Shown here: piece by piece, positions 1 to 12,036 of the stretch
How positions within the stretch are numbered: position 1 is the stretch's first letter
How the letters are laid out: each line of letters opens with the position of its first letter
Assembly (NCBI GenBank): GCA_033065855.1
Contig: JAVXUO010002735.1
Coordinates: forward strand, 1 to 64,000
Direction of reading: 5' to 3'
Source of the DNA: Escallonia rubra
Lineage: Eukaryota > Streptophyta > Magnoliopsida > Escalloniales > Escalloniaceae
DNA: 64,000 nucleotides
Notes under the pieces: generated by a model
Database searches by the model: none
Told to the model about the DNA's origin: nothing
Seen by the model: only the letters and a program-made list of their open reading frames with translations
Translations under genes and position numbers: made by a program

Positions 1-185
1 GCTCATGAGTGATCATTCTTGAAGTCCATTTTCTTGACAAGCTTTGAGGCTCTCCTCATTTAAGTAGCACGTCCAACCTCGGAATGCTTACTCCCCTTAA
101 GATTTAGCTTATTGCTCCTCCTTCTCAAAATTTTCTTGGAGCCTTCTCTTTGTTGCTATTTGCCTTTACCTTGAACAACTTACAA

Positions 186-1897
186 TTACAATTTAGGTCT
201 AACTTTTGGTACCCACATTTTCTTGGGTCCATGAGTTTTAGTCTTAGCAACATTAAGAAACTCTTTAACAACCCACATTTTCTTTACACATCCAACATAA
301 AAAATTCTACAAGGACAATAACTAGTCATATGTCCTTTCTTGTTGCACCAACATAATGTGTAAATGGTGTGCAATAGTTCTTTGGTTGTCTTGGAGGAAC
401 ATTTAACCTAGCTTGTTGTTTAAAAACTTTAGGAGGCAAGGTGAGGGGATCTAATCCAACACCGCCTTTGTTTAGGCCAACTCTTTGGTGTCCAAGCATG
501 ACATCCAAGTTGTTTTTACCATCAACAAATTTTTCAAGGCATCTTTTCAAATCACAAATCTCAAGTTTTAAATCTTCATTTTGTTTTTCTAGAGCCAAAG
601 TTTTGCAAGAGATTTGTTTTGAGCTAGGAGTGTTGGCAATTAATTCAACCAAATCATTATTCACATGCTCTACATATAAGTGGCTAGATATGCATTCATT
701 CTTGGCATGCAACTCATTATTTTCACTTTTTAAGTCATCTAGCTCTTTTGAAATCGCGCGCACTTTTTTTTTCAAAGCACAATTTTTCTTGGCTAATTTC
801 ATGGATTCTTCATATAAAAGAGCGTAAGCATCATAAATATCATCATTGAAAAAATTGGTATAACTATCACTATATGAAGAATTTACCTCATCTTCTTTTT
901 GAGCCATGAAGCATAGATTTGAATCTCTATCATCGAAATCACCACATTCATCTCCACTTGAGCCATTATCGCTCCAAATAATGGCTTTAATTGATGTCTT
1001 TATGGAATGCTTCTTTCTTGCCTCGTTCTTCTTCTTATTCTCCCTTGAGGTACTCTCCATACTTGACTCGTTCTTGCTCTTGTGCAAGTTTCCATCTTTC
1101 TTCATTTTGAGATACTCATTAAATTCCTTTGCAAGTATATCAATCTCTTTGTTATTCAAGTCTTTCTCCTCCGCACATGAAGATTGATCCATTGTTGATG
1201 AAGCTTTAAGAGCAATGCACTTCTTCTTCTTCTTTGGAACTTTTTGCCCGGATGATTCGAGTTGCATTTCATAGGTCATCAAGGAGCAAATTAATTCATC
1301 CAACAGAAAGGTATTAAGATCCTTTGATTCTTGAAGTGCGGTGATTTTTGCATTCCATTCTCTAGGTAATGACCTAATTACCTTTCTCACAAGATCACCG
1401 TTAGATCAATCTTTTCCTGATTGTTTCAAAGTATTAACAATTTTAGTGAAACGAAAATTCATTTCCATAATAGATTCATCGGAAAATATTTGAAACAATT
1501 CATATTCTCTATGCCATAAATTCATCTTTGAATCTCTTAGAACAGAAGTTCCGTCACGAGTGACCTGATGTGTATCCCACATACTCTTAGCCGAATCACA
1601 CGCAATAACTCGATTGAGTTCATTTGCGTTTAGAGCACAAACAAGACAATTCTTAGCTCTAGAATTCATGCAAAGCATATTTCTATTATAGTCATTAAAT
1701 TCGGATTTCTCATTTGGCACAAGCTTATTCCTAATCCTCTTGGTTGGAAGATAAGGGCCATCTTCAACAATTCCCCACATTTCATAATCTAAAGATTCTA
1801 AAAATACTCGCATCTTAATTTTCCATATACTATATGAAGACCCATCAAAAAGTGGAGGTCTAGTAATAGAACTCCCCTCAAGACTAGGAAACCCCAT
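186..1897 (-). pseudogene. copia gag-like polyprotein, broken
   Basis: The N-terminal part (1897-1406) has the UBN2/Retrotran_gag_2 pattern: RPPLFDGSSYSIWKIKM near residue 13, then ...REYELFQ... and ...SIMEMNFRF. The frame meets a TGA at 1403-1405 and continues in the same phase as SNGDLVRKVIRSLPREW, the usual next gag block, so the stop is a point nonsense change where relatives usually read through. The remainder is lysine- and glutamate-rich with coiled-coil-like stretches. Near 340-370 a zinc knuckle (CNKKGHMTSYC) sits in another frame from the main frame, followed by GPKKMWVPK, typical of the junction before protease. I see one nonsense and one frameshift. The family assignment is firm; whether the element is mobilised in trans is unknown. 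Confidence 0.8.
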
Positions 1898-1940
1898 GAT
1901 CTTTTAACTCTCTAGTGTTAACCAACAAATCAAGAGTCGA

Positions 1941-1953
1941 GGCTCTGATACCA
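1941..1953 (-). other. primer-binding site (tRNA-iMet)
   Basis: TGGTATCAGAGCC on the minus strand lies two bases inside the LTR end at 1956, the standard retrotransposon primer site. Confidence 0.85.
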
Positions 1954-1955
1954 CT

Positions 1956-3366
1956 TGAAACAAATAAAACAACCCTAGAGGGGGGTGAATAGGGTTTTTG
2001 AAATATAATGGGGAATTTAAACTAAGCACAATCATAAATCTCAAACAAACCAAGTAATACTTCAATGAAGATGCTAACTAAACAATCTCAAACAATTAAA
2101 GAGCAATAAGTAAAGAGATTGAGTTAGAGATACTTGACAAAGAGATTTAAATGGTTCGGCTTGATATACCCTCAAGCCTACATCCACCTCTTCAAGGAAG
2201 TCCCTTGCAAGAGCACTAGAATCCACTAGCAACAATCTTCTTCCGGGTCAAGATCAAAACCCTTACAACACTTGGTGATATCCCCACACCAAGCACAAGC
2301 CTTGAATCAACAAAGCTCACCCAAGACTTGACAAACCCAAGCCTTGATCACAATCCTTTTACAAAGATCAAATGTGTACAAAGAAACCCTCTTGAAAGGA
2401 AATGAGTACAAATGAAGCTCTAGTGCAATAGAGAGATGAGAGAATTGATGACTTGAAGGATGTTCACTCTCAATCAAAGAATTGCTCACAAAGATGCTCT
2501 CTTTAATGATGTAAAATCATGAAGATGAAGAGAGAAAAGTTTAATCTATGAGCCTTAATATTTCTCTAATGACTGAAGGCTTAGAATGTGGTTTCCATAG
2601 TGTATGATGAAACCCCAAATCATTTATATAAAGAAGAGATCAAATATAGCCGTTATAGGCATAATATGGGCAAAACTGCCATTGCAATCGACTGTAATCC
2701 AATACAGTCGACTGTAATCCCTCGAAAATAGCCGTTGGAACTAAATTTTGACCAATGCAGTCGACTGTGTTCACAATCGACTGTATTACCCTACTGCCTA
2801 TCGGCTGCCTCACGGAACCCCCTTTCCTATTTTGGGCATAACTTTCTGTAGAAAAATTGGATTGAGGTGCCGTTTTTTGCATTGGAAAGATAATGAAAAT
2901 TTTTATCAAGATATGAAAAGACTAGCAGAAAAAACAGTTTTGAGAAAATCTGAGTAAGTTCCAAAGTTCACTCATTTTTAAGAACCACGCTTGTGTGAAT
3001 GATTATGAACTCGCATGCAATGCACAAGGTGTCCTAAGGTCTTTTTAGGTCATAGTCATCAATCCAAGAATCAAACCAAGACTAGTTACATAATAGGAAA
3101 GATCAATTATAATCGATAGTAACTTAACCGATGCATTCTTTGTTGCTCTTCGACATTAGACGTGATGAAGCTTCTATAGCATGTCCACTATAACTTTAAG
3201 CTTCTTTGGCTTTAATCCATCTATCCAACTTCTCAAATGTGTCTTCATGAGTGTGCATATATATACCTACTAAGAATACACTCAAAGCACACATTAGAAC
3301 ATAATTAATGTGTAGTTATCATCAAAACAAGATGTAAGCCTAGGTTATCCAACCATAGGGCTAACA
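1956..3366 (-). repeat. 5' LTR of the copia element (1411 bp)
   Basis: The LTR is bounded by TG...CA ends on the minus strand. It includes several short GTCGACTG motifs in both orientations around 2686-2790 and the stretch AACCCTAGAGGGGGGTGAAT at the primer-site end, which I associate with a widespread plant copia LTR family. The five bases outside, ATAGC (3367-3371), are the candidate left half of the target duplication; the partner is off-window. Confidence 0.75.
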
Positions 3367-3389
3367 ATAGCTCATAGCCATAGGAAATT

Positions 3390-3680
3390 ATGAATGGATT
3401 ATGAATAATCTTGAGCATGATAAATGGATATTCTTGAGCATTGATTAATGAATAATTATTATGGATTTATGGATAATGTTTAGCATTTATTATGGATAAT
3501 CTTGAGCATTGAATTGATTATGGATAATGTTGAGCATTGATTACGGTTAATGTTTAGCATTGATTATGGATAATCTTGAGCATTGATTATGGTTAATGTT
3601 TAGCATTGATTATGGATAATCTTGAGATATTGAGATATTGATTATGGTTAATGTTTAGCATTGAGATATTGATATTGATG
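3390..3680. repeat. AT-rich tandem repeats
   Basis: Degenerate units of about 23 and 46 bp alternate between GATTATGGATAATCTTGAGC and GATTATGGTTAATGTTTAGC forms, roughly ten copies. They lie in the 5' subterminal part of the hAT element and could be transposase-binding repeats or a minisatellite. Confidence 0.7.
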
Positions 3681-3868
3681 GAGGATGGGACCCAATTGGA
3701 TTGAGATATCGAATGTGTGATTTAGTTGAATAGTGGGTTGAAATTAGGTTAACGCAATACTGAAACATGACTGGAAAAGTAAAAGAATAAAATATTTTTG
3801 ATTATTTAGGTTATTTGATTGATAATTGATGGATTGATATTGAAAATAAAATGTGTTTTATTTTCATA

Positions 3869-6302
3869 ATGGATAAGTACTTTAAAAAGAAACCAAAGTT
3901 TGAAGAAGTGCAGCCTAATAAGAATGAGCGTATAAATCAAGATACTATTCAACAGTCTCCAATTCCAATAGTAAGGGGCAAGGCTCCCATTATGCACCGT
4001 GATGTTCATTTCGGGCATTCAAGCAGAATTAGCGATTAGTTCAACTCTTACGAGCTTATTGCGGATCCTGGGTTGCTTCCAAATATTTAGGATTATGGTC
4101 CTAATGTTCGAGATAAAGTTCGACGAGCGTATTGGTCGAAAGGTCCTTGCCAACCTCGTCACCACAATTTTCCATTTACACAATTCAGAACTCAGTCTCG
4201 TCGATTTGTTTCTTATTGGTTTGACATTTATTCGAGTTGGTTGGAGTATAGTGTAGCAAAAAGATGAAGCATTTTATTTGTGTTGCTACTTGTTCGGAAG
4301 TGCTCATGGGGAGCAAGGGGGTGGTGATACTTTTGTTAAGCATGGTTTTAAAGATTGGAGAAAGAGGCATAAATTCCAAAAACATGTTGGAGAAGTTGGT
4401 AGTGCACACAACCTTGCTTTAACTAAGTGTCAAGCATTTGATAACCCTAAGCAGAGTATTGAAGTAGTTTTGTCCAACCAAACAGATGAAAGTAAGGTTC
4501 AATACCGTACTCGCTTGACTGCATCAATTGATGTCATTCGGTTCCTCTTACGTCAAGGCTTGTCTTTCCGTGGGCACATAGAATCTAATGAGTCTGAAAA
4601 TCAGGGAATTTTTCTAAAACTTTTAGGGTTTCTTGCTGATCACAATGAAAACGTGAAAAAAGTTACATTGTCAAACGCTCCTCAGAATCTGAACTTGACT
4701 TCACCACAAGTTCAAAAAGAAATTGTTAGTGCCATTGCCGGAGAAATACGAGATGCAATTGTTGGAGACATGAAATCTGAATTATTTTCCATTTTAGTTG
4801 ACGAGTGTCGTGATATTTTAATCAAAGAACAAATGGGAGTTGTCTTCAGATATGTGGACAAAAGAGGACGTGTTATAGAACATTTTCTTGGTATAGTCCA
4901 TGTTGCTAGTACCACTGCCTTATCATTGAAAGACGCGATTGACAGTTTATTTGTAATGCATGAATTGAGCATTTCAAGGGTTCGTGGACAAGGCTATGAT
5001 GGAGCAAGCAATATGCAAGGTGAATTCAATTGTCTTAAAGCTTTAATTCAGAGGGAGAATGAAAGTGCTTATTATATTCATTGCTCATCAACTTTAGCTC
5101 ACTCTTGTAGCCGTTGCAAAAAAAATGCTCAGATTTCATTGCTCTTTAATTTGGTTCCTAAGGTAGTAAACACCGTGGGAGTTTCATGCAAACGAAGAGA
5201 TGCTATTCAAGAAAGTGAAGCCATTAGTTTTGCTCATGCCCTTGAGAGTGGTGATATCGTCAGTGGTCGAGGTTTAAATCAAGAAGCTAGCATCAAAAGA
5301 GCAGGAAAGACCCGTTGGGGGTCACATTACGGTGCATTATTCAATTTGAGTCATATGTTTGCTTCAGTCATAGTCGTGCTTAATAAGGTTGTTGAGGATG
5401 CTACAGATTATGATCAGAGAGGTGAAGCATTGAATCTTTTGAATACAGTTCCAACTTATGATTTTGTCTTCAACATGCATATGATGATAAATATTTTGGG
5501 GTTGACGAATGAACTTTCACAAGCATTACAAAAGAAAGATCAAAACATTGTGAATGCAATGAAGTTGGTAAGAATAACAAAGCAACGATTGCAAAGCTTA
5601 AGAGATAATGGGTTGGAAGACTTGCTGGAAGAGGTCTCACAATTTTGTGTAAAACACGATATTGACGTATTGGACTTGAGTGTGAGGTTTGTAGCCCCAG
5701 AGAGGCGAAGACGTAATGTTGAAGAAGGAACAAATTTTTACCACTATCGTGTTGATACTTTTTTAATGGTTGTTGATTTGCAAATTAGTGAATTGAATAA
5801 TCGTTTCAGTGAGGTAATCACGAAGTTGCTTATTTGTATGGCATGTCACGATCCAAGTGACGATTTTTTCGCTTTTAATAAGAAGAATTTGATACGTCTT
5901 GCACAGTTTTATCCATATGACTTTTCCCTGATAGAGCTTAAGGTACTTTAAAGTCAGCTCGAGACTTATATTATGGATGTGCGCTCGTGTGAAGAACTTT
6001 ATGAAGTCAAGGGGATTGGTGAACTTGCTATAAAGTTGGTTGAGTTGAAAAAGGATGTGATATATCCTTTGGTGTACTTACTTTTGAAATTGGTCTTACT
6101 TTTACCTGTTGCAACTGCTACTGTAGAAAGGGTTTTCTATGCAATGAAGATAATAAAGACTCGACTTCGAAATCGCATGGGAGATGAATGGATGAATGAT
6201 AGCTTGGTTTGTTACATTGAGAAGAACGTCTTCAAAACTATTGGGAATGAGGGTATTATCAAGCGTTACCAATTTTCGGCGCCTCATCGAGTAGTTATTT
6301 AG
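3869..6302 (+). pseudogene. hAT-family transposase (ZMYM1-like; DUF4371 and hAT dimerisation domain), broken
   Basis: The start at MDKYFKKKPKFEEV fits the family. An N-terminal TTF-type zinc-finger region is readable through stops: KVRRAYWSKGPCQPRHHNFP, then SSWLEYSVAKDEAFYLCCYL. The DUF4371 RNase-H-like part spans about 4560-5500 and includes FSILVDECRDI and RGQGYDGASNMQGEFN. The C-terminal dimerisation domain is at 6070-6240 (PVATATVERVFYAMKIIKTR). Lesions seen: TAG at 4037-4039, TAG at 4088-4090, a one-base frame shift near 4262 in an A-run, and TAA at 5949-5951 with the same frame resuming. The long clean 557-codon middle and only four lesions suggest recent decay. The acidic and tryptophan catalytic residues were not mapped individually. 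Confidence 0.85.
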
Positions 6303-6479
6303 TACTTTCGTTTGTAAACTCTGAAATATTTATTTTGCATTTGCTTTTGTTGTACTGTAAAGAGTCTTTAGTAGGTCTCATGATATTAAATAAGACCTTT
6401 TGGATGTTTTTCGTATTTTTTGTGTCTTGTCGTTGCTATTTTACTTATAAAAAAATTTATTAATTTCGATATATATTTA

Positions 6480-6514
6480 GCACCCCCTCGGATGAAATCT
6501 TGGCTCCGCCCCTG
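6480..6514 (-). repeat. right terminal inverted repeat of the hAT element
   Basis: On the minus strand this begins CAGGGGCGGAGCCAAGATTT, the same terminal class as the ends at 11281 and 30434, so at least three members of this hAT class are present in the window. Confidence 0.7.
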
Positions 6515-7199
6515 GGTACATAAACACCACCCCCCCCCCCCCAAACCATGCAATTACAAGAGCCTTGTGTATTGGGGTCGCCAGTTCTTTTAGAAGATAA
6601 GGGTAATTATAGTAGTTGTGGAGAAATTCAGAATCAAACGGCTTAAGGTTAAGCAGCAGTAAGACAAAATATGTGGAGTCTGACTTCATTATGGAATCTA
6701 ATTTCAGTAAACCTAGGAGAACTGAGTGTGAGGCAACTACGGATGGGCAATAGGTACCTAAGAAGTCTCATGTACTTTACATTAGCAATAGATGTTCTCA
6801 TAGAAGTGATCGAGACAGATTTCAATACAAGGTTGCTCAATAACTTACTTTAAGGTGCCAATGCTTGTCTTCTAGCATAAACTATGCTTATGCTACAATG
6901 GCATACAATTACAAGAACATGAGAGCTACAAAACCTTGGCGTAGACCATGTTTTTTTTTTATCCAGGATTAAACATGCTAGGACTTTCATCGAACAGTTG
7001 GCGATCAAATTGGAAAGTATAACAAGTGTGAAAAAAGTGAAGAAATCATCATTTGTACCCTAGTTAAAGATGTCTAACATGGAAGAAGCAAGAAATCATT
7101 CACAAAACCAAGATAAAATAGAGAACCAAGGTAAATTAGAACTTGCCTGAATTAGAAGAAAATCTGCTAGTTTGACAGCTCGTATAATAAAGGGGGAAA

Positions 7200-7570
7200 T
7201 ATGTGGCTTGTGATGGTGAAACATGTGATGGCTGTGTGTGGGGTGCGCGGTGGAAACTGCTACTGTGGTGGTTGCGGCAGGCACAGCCGTTGATGGCATC
7301 CGGCGATAAAACATAAATGGTATACGGCAGTGATGGTTGTGTGTGAGGGTGGGGGTGGCTTGTGACGGTGATACTTATGATGGCTGTCTGTGGTGTGGAC
7401 GGTGGAAACTGCTTGCGACAGGAATGTCCGTTTATGGCGACCGACGTTAGAAGATGGGTGATTTACAGCGGCCGGCGATGGTGGTCTACGGTGGCTTGTG
7501 ACGGTGGAAATTGTGGTGATTGTATGTGGTGTATACTGTTTGCAACTGAGAAGGTTGGTGGTCTACGGCA
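7200..7570. repeat. degenerate G-rich tandem repeats, about 145-bp period
   Basis: The phrase GTGATGGTGAAACATGTGAT (near 7211) recurs in diverged form near 7358 (TGACGGTGATACTTATGATG) and 7499. One of several GTGG-rich islands in the window; apparent frames inside encode only G, V, C and W-rich strings. Confidence 0.6.
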
Positions 7571-7688
7571 GGGACGGTGTTGCTACGGCGGCCATGGGTT
7601 GCTAGGGCTGATGCGATAGAGAGACGGGGAGAAGAGAAAAACAGGGGGAAGGGAAAGAGAAAAACAAAAAAAATGTTATGTTTATTTG

Positions 7689-7710
7689 ACCAAAACTACG
7701 TAGTTTTGGT
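7689..7710. repeat. perfect 22-bp palindrome
   Basis: ACCAAAACTAC followed immediately by GTAGTTTTGGT is a perfect inverted repeat with no spacer. A weaker hairpin (AGCCTC...GAGGCT) follows at 7714-7740. Possibly an element end; no target duplication recognised. Confidence 0.75.
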
Positions 7711-7744
7711 GGCTAGCCTCGTGCAACTTGCGTGAGGCTACCCT

Positions 7745-7791
<47 letters not shown>
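7745..7791. repeat. compound (TA)n(GA)n microsatellite
   Basis: About eight TA units run directly into about thirteen GA units. Confidence 0.9.
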
Positions 7792-7793
<2 letters not shown>

Positions 7794-8206
7794 TTTTGAG
7801 TAGCGGAGTGTGAGCTTTTCAGAAACTTTGGGAAGGAAGTCCGTAAGGAATTGCATCTATCAGCTTCATTCCCAGGGTGTAATTTTTAGGGGTTGGCTGT
7901 GGGCGACAAGTGTAGGTCCGAAGAAGAAGGGTGAACATCATTTTTTTCGTTGGCAGTGGTTGGTAGTGAAAAGGTGATTGTACCAATATGTCCATAAAAA
8001 TGACATGCGTCGTGCACCGTGTGCACTTAATGCCTGAAAATAAACGGACTATATGTCACGCCCCGAAAACGAGAGGCAGCGACTACCATCAAATTTCATT
8101 ATATACCATTACAGTTCTAAAGATAACGGTATAGACAGAGCAACTAAATCCTCTAAGATAAAATATCTCCACAAACAAAAGTCAATGACAATCCGTTCTC
8201 AAAATA

Positions 8207-8840
8207 ATTCTTCCACTGAGTATTCCATTACAAAACAATTACCAAACGCAGCGGTGAAACATTTTATACAAAAAAAATTAATTTTATCAAATTACCCATA
8301 ACAGAGTAAAGTTCTCCAAAATGAATTTCATTATCCAATTTCGCTCATAAGATCAATACTTTAATTTTAGGGTCCATACACGTCATTAAACCAAGACCCA
8401 AACACGTCGATGGCATAACTATTATAAAGGTATAGCAGAACATCTATGCTACCACAAACACCATTATCTAAATCTCAATCTTACTTATCTCAAAAGATCC
8501 AAGAGTTAAATACAATTCCTTCAATTCTTCCACTGAGTATTCCATTACAAAACAATTACCAAACGCAGCGGTGAAACATTTTATACAAAAAAAATTAATT
8601 TTATCAAATTACCCATAACAGGGTAAAGTTCTCCAAAATGAATTTCATTATCCAATTTCGCTCATAAGATCAATACTTTAATTTTAGGGTCCATACACGT
8701 CATTAAACCAAGACCCAAACACGTCGATGGCATAACTATTATAAAGGTATAGCAGAACATCTATGCTACCACAAACACAATTATCTAAATCTCAATCTTA
8801 CTTATCTCAAAAGATCCAAGAGTTAAATACAATTCCTTCA
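8207..8840. repeat. 317-bp tandem duplication inside the solo LTR
   Basis: Copy one is 8207-8523 and copy two 8524-8840, starting ATTCTTCCACTGAGTATTCC. By eye they differ at very few bases (CATAACAGAGTA versus CATAACAGGGTA; CACCATTATC versus CACAATTATC), so the duplication is recent relative to the LTR. Confidence 0.95.
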
Positions 8841-10164
8841 AAAACTTAACTAAAATCTTCCTCATAAAAAATCCACTAAAACCAAATAATATGACCAAGA
8901 CTCTACTATTCAATACAAATTCCAAGTCTCAAAGCCAAATTACCCACTTCCGGGTAGAGTTCTCAAATGATTTACATTGCTCAATTACACTATCAAAAAA
9001 TCAAATGCTCTAAGTTCCCCCAGACAAGTCACGCCCAAAATCACGTCCGATACCTGTGATAAAGGACAAAACAAACGAATAGGGGGGGTGAGCTCGAATA
9101 ACCCAGTAAGTGGAAAACAAATGGAAAGCAAATATGATGATTTGTAGTCCAAAACAAAACCAAATCTTTGACGAACAAATGATAGCAATTGACTACGATG
9201 CAAATAAGGCGAATCAAATATGTAAAATATTCATAAGGTGGTCCAGAGAACCCAAATCAAATACAAGCCCAAAGGTACGAAAATGAGTAACCATATCTTA
9301 CTTTCAAATACCAAAGAAAACGTCATTATGCGTTTAATCCAAAACACATGTCAATTATATGTCGAATACGCTACAAACATACGATGACAATGATGGTCAT
9401 AAGACCCAAATGTCGAACCAAACGTACAAACATCAAGCGTGTGCTCTGGAGCGTACTAGGAGTCTTTGGCTCTCTAGCATAACAAACATATGTCCAAAGG
9501 ACCCTCTCAATTTGAGAGTTGTTCAACATAGTCAATGTCAATCTTAAATTGACGGTCACAAATGTACGAATTCAAAGATGTGCATCATTAGGCACAAACG
9601 AAAAGGGGTAAACATTGTTCTCAAAAGAGGGCAAAAGTGGAATAATTCAAAGACAACCAATATGGATAAACCAACTTGATGAACATAAACATTCAAATTC
9701 CGAAAATACTTTTCCAAAACAAAATGCGATAATATCCCTTACACAACAAGCTTGATCAAAATCCAATAATTTTTCAGATTAAAGAAGGAAATCCAAGCCA
9801 AAATCGAAAGATAGAACCCCTTACAAAACAAGATTGATCAACTCCAACAACTCTTTTTCAGATTTAAAGAAGCAAAACATACCATAGCAAAACCGTTACA
9901 ATTCGTTACCACAGCAAGAACGTCCAAACCCTTACCTTAATCAAGCATTTAAGAATGCAAATCCTCAAGCACCACTTTAGAACTCAAGAGCTTCCCAAGC
10001 CTTCTCTTTTCTCTCTTTCCACCGCAAGAGAAAAGGAAACAAACCTCCCAAGCCTTCTCTTCTCTCTCTCTCTCTCTCTCCACCGCAAGGGAAAAAGAAT
10101 AGAGAACTCCCAAAAAGGCTAGAAAGGGAAAAAGAACACTATTTATAATGGACAAAAAAATCAA

Positions 10165-10520
10165 GTTTGCATTCGACCGAAAATAATGGTTTCATTCGAC
10201 CGAAACCAACAGAAGTGAAAATGGTTCAATTTGTTTTTTATTTTTAATTCAACTGAAAATGAGTTTTCATTCGAATTAAAACTTTTAATTTTTGTTTTTT
10301 TTTTTTTTTTGCATTCCACCGAAAACTAGTTTTCATTCGAATTGAAACTTTTAATTCGACCGAAAACTTCAGTAGCTCATTTTACGAACAAAAATCTTTT
10401 CATTCGAAGCAAAACCCATTTACATTCGACCGAAAATTTCAGAAACTCCAACACGTCATTTCCCTTCATTTTGATTCGAATGAAACCACTTTTCATTCGA
10501 CCGAAAATTTCAGAAACGTT
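10165..10520. repeat. dispersed ATTCGACCGAAAA motif cluster
   Basis: The motif CATTCGACCGAAAA and close variants (TTCGAATTGAAAC, TTCGAATGAAAC) occur about ten times in 350 bp near one edge of the solo LTR. They are palindromic around TTCGAA or TCGA and could be regulatory repeats of the LTR or simple expansion. Confidence 0.6.
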
Positions 10521-10621
10521 AACAACCATTTTCTTAATATTACCAAAAGGACCCCAAACTTATTTACTTAAAATAATAATATCGTACAAGGAAAAGAAAA
10601 TTTTCGGGGTATTACACTATA

Positions 10622-11202
10622 TGTTTTGAAGTCATTCGCAATGGTTTCATCAATTATATAGGACAATATTGTAAAAGTTACAGATACAAAGAGCCACCTG
10701 CAAAATTGTATAATTATGGAGGACGATTTTATCATTAACCCATCATATTAAGAAAGGCTGTAATCATGGCCGCTCGTGTAGAAGAAGCCATGAAAAGTAC
10801 CCACAAACTAATTTGCAGTTGAGTGGTGAATGATAGATGCATGAATACATTGCCCTATTTGAAGTTTATGGGGTAAAATGGAACCCCCGTGTATAGTAAG
10901 TAGTATGAACGTATTAGTGACAGAACAATGTCAAGGAGATAATTTATGCGTAGTAATAAAAAAAAAAAAAAGAGTATAAAGGAGACAGGTTTAGCTAACC
11001 AAGATTAATTATTAATTCGTTCCTATGAGAATTATTGAAAATAAATTTATTTCTTTGTCTCCAAATAAACCAAATAAATAATAAAAATAAAACTATTATA
11101 GCATTTGACAAAGTTTTTATTCTCAGTTTTTTTTTTTTTTTTCAATTTTTAGACTGAAGAATACATTGACGTTTGGTAGATAATTTTTTTTGTGTGTGTG
11201 TA
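10622..11202. other. intergenic, nothing recognised
   Basis: AT-rich DNA between the solo LTR and the Mutator-like element. No coding frame, terminal repeat or domain was recognised. A pure A run is at 10958-10970 and a T run at 11126-11142. Confidence 0.5.
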
Positions 11203-11280
11203 CTAATTCTAAAACTATACCCTTAACTTTACCCTCAGTATAACTTTAGTACCCAACTTTGAAATAGTGTACCAAATCAG

Positions 11281-11916
11281 CAGGGGCGGACCTATACCAT
11301 GGGGGGGGGGGGGGGGGCATGGGCACTCCTCAACATTTTTGGAAATCTTTTTTTAGTTTTTTGGATGATGAAGAAATATATTTAAAATAATTACAAAGAT
11401 GCCACTATATTATAACATCAATTTATTATGGTTTCATTTTGTTGTGTTTTTTACTCTTTGTACCTTGTCATAGTCTTTGTCTTTGTCTTTGTCATTTTCT
11501 TACTCTATCCTAAATTCTAAATCTCCATATTACAAAAGGACAAGAATAAATTCAGATTAGTTATTTTTATTATTTTAAATTCTTATAATTTGCTAACTTA
11601 TACGTGACTAACATACTCATATAGTTGATAATCACATTAGTAATATATCTAGGTTTTTTCATGCAAAATTAGTAATTTATTGTTGACTAACATTAGCAAG
11701 TTAAATAAATCACTATGCATAGCAAAAATATATTATTAGTACTCAAATTGAACAATCTATTTTGTAATTAACGTATTCAATAGTGCCGCTATTATAATGT
11801 GTTTTTTATTATTCATATTTTATATGAACTTGAACCTTTTGAATTCTTTTATGTTAGCTATCAGTTTTTTTAATTCTTTTTTGGCACCCTCAATTAGATT
11901 TTCTGGATCCACCCTG
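11281..11916. mobile_element. non-autonomous hAT element (636 bp), TSD CAAATCAG
   Basis: The left end CAGGGGCGGACC and right end GGATCCACCCTG form imperfect inverted repeats. Perfect 8-bp duplications CAAATCAG flank it at 11273-11280 and 11917-11924, the hAT hallmark. It contains a 17-base G run near 11303 and no coding frame. It sits inside the left arm of the Mutator-like element, so it inserted later. Confidence 0.9.
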
Positions 11917-12036
11917 CAAATCAGTATTTCGGCGGACGAACTTTAATGGCCGTTAGAAAGTCAGAAAGGTATGACTGTCATTATTTAAAAAAGGACATAA
12001 AGTCTGGTCCACGTAGTCACGTGGACCCTTTCTTTT

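Larger units (their letters stand above)
1..3366 (-). mobile_element. Ty1/copia LTR retrotransposon, 5' portion (runs off left edge)
   Basis: Read on the minus strand the order is 5' LTR (3366 to 1956), primer-binding site (1953 to 1941), then a gag-like reading frame (1897 to about 186). The pol part and 3' LTR lie beyond the left edge. The LTR starts TGTTAGCCCTATGG and ends ...TTTCA. The primer site TGGTATCAGAGCC matches the 3' end of initiator methionine tRNA, as in most plant copia elements. Gag carries an internal stop and a frame change, so this copy cannot make full Gag by ordinary translation. Confidence 0.85.
3367..6514 (+). mobile_element. hAT element with ZMYM1-like transposase, left end not found
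   Basis: The right end is clear: 6480-6514 reads ...GGATGAAATCTTGGCTCCGC CCCTG, the reverse complement of the CAGGGGCGGAGCC hAT terminus. No matching CAGGGG left terminus lies between 3367 and the coding region. The left end is therefore lost or was separated by the copia insertion whose LTR abuts at 3366. GGTACATA (6515-6522) would be the right target duplication. The block 3683-3780 is shared with 36340-36480 in the CACTA element, indicating a second copy of the same family there. Confidence 0.7.
6515..8053. other. intergenic, no convincing gene
   Basis: It holds a 14-16 base C run near 6527, low-complexity AT-rich DNA, and the G-rich repeat block, microsatellite and palindrome listed separately. 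Open frames here are short and without recognisable domains. Confidence 0.6.
8054..10616 (-). mobile_element. solo LTR, Ty3/gypsy-like (2563 bp), TSD CTATA
   Basis: The plus strand starts TGTCACGCCCCGAAAA and ends TTTTCGGGGTATTACA, so the ends form an imperfect inverted repeat of about 16 bp. It is flanked by perfect 5-bp duplications CTATA at 8049-8053 and 10617-10621. There is no second LTR, primer site or coding region, so this is a solo LTR left by unequal recombination. Terminal sequences match the LTRs of the 15822-21443 element, which lies in minus orientation, so I infer minus here. Lineage within gypsy is not resolved. Confidence 0.85.
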
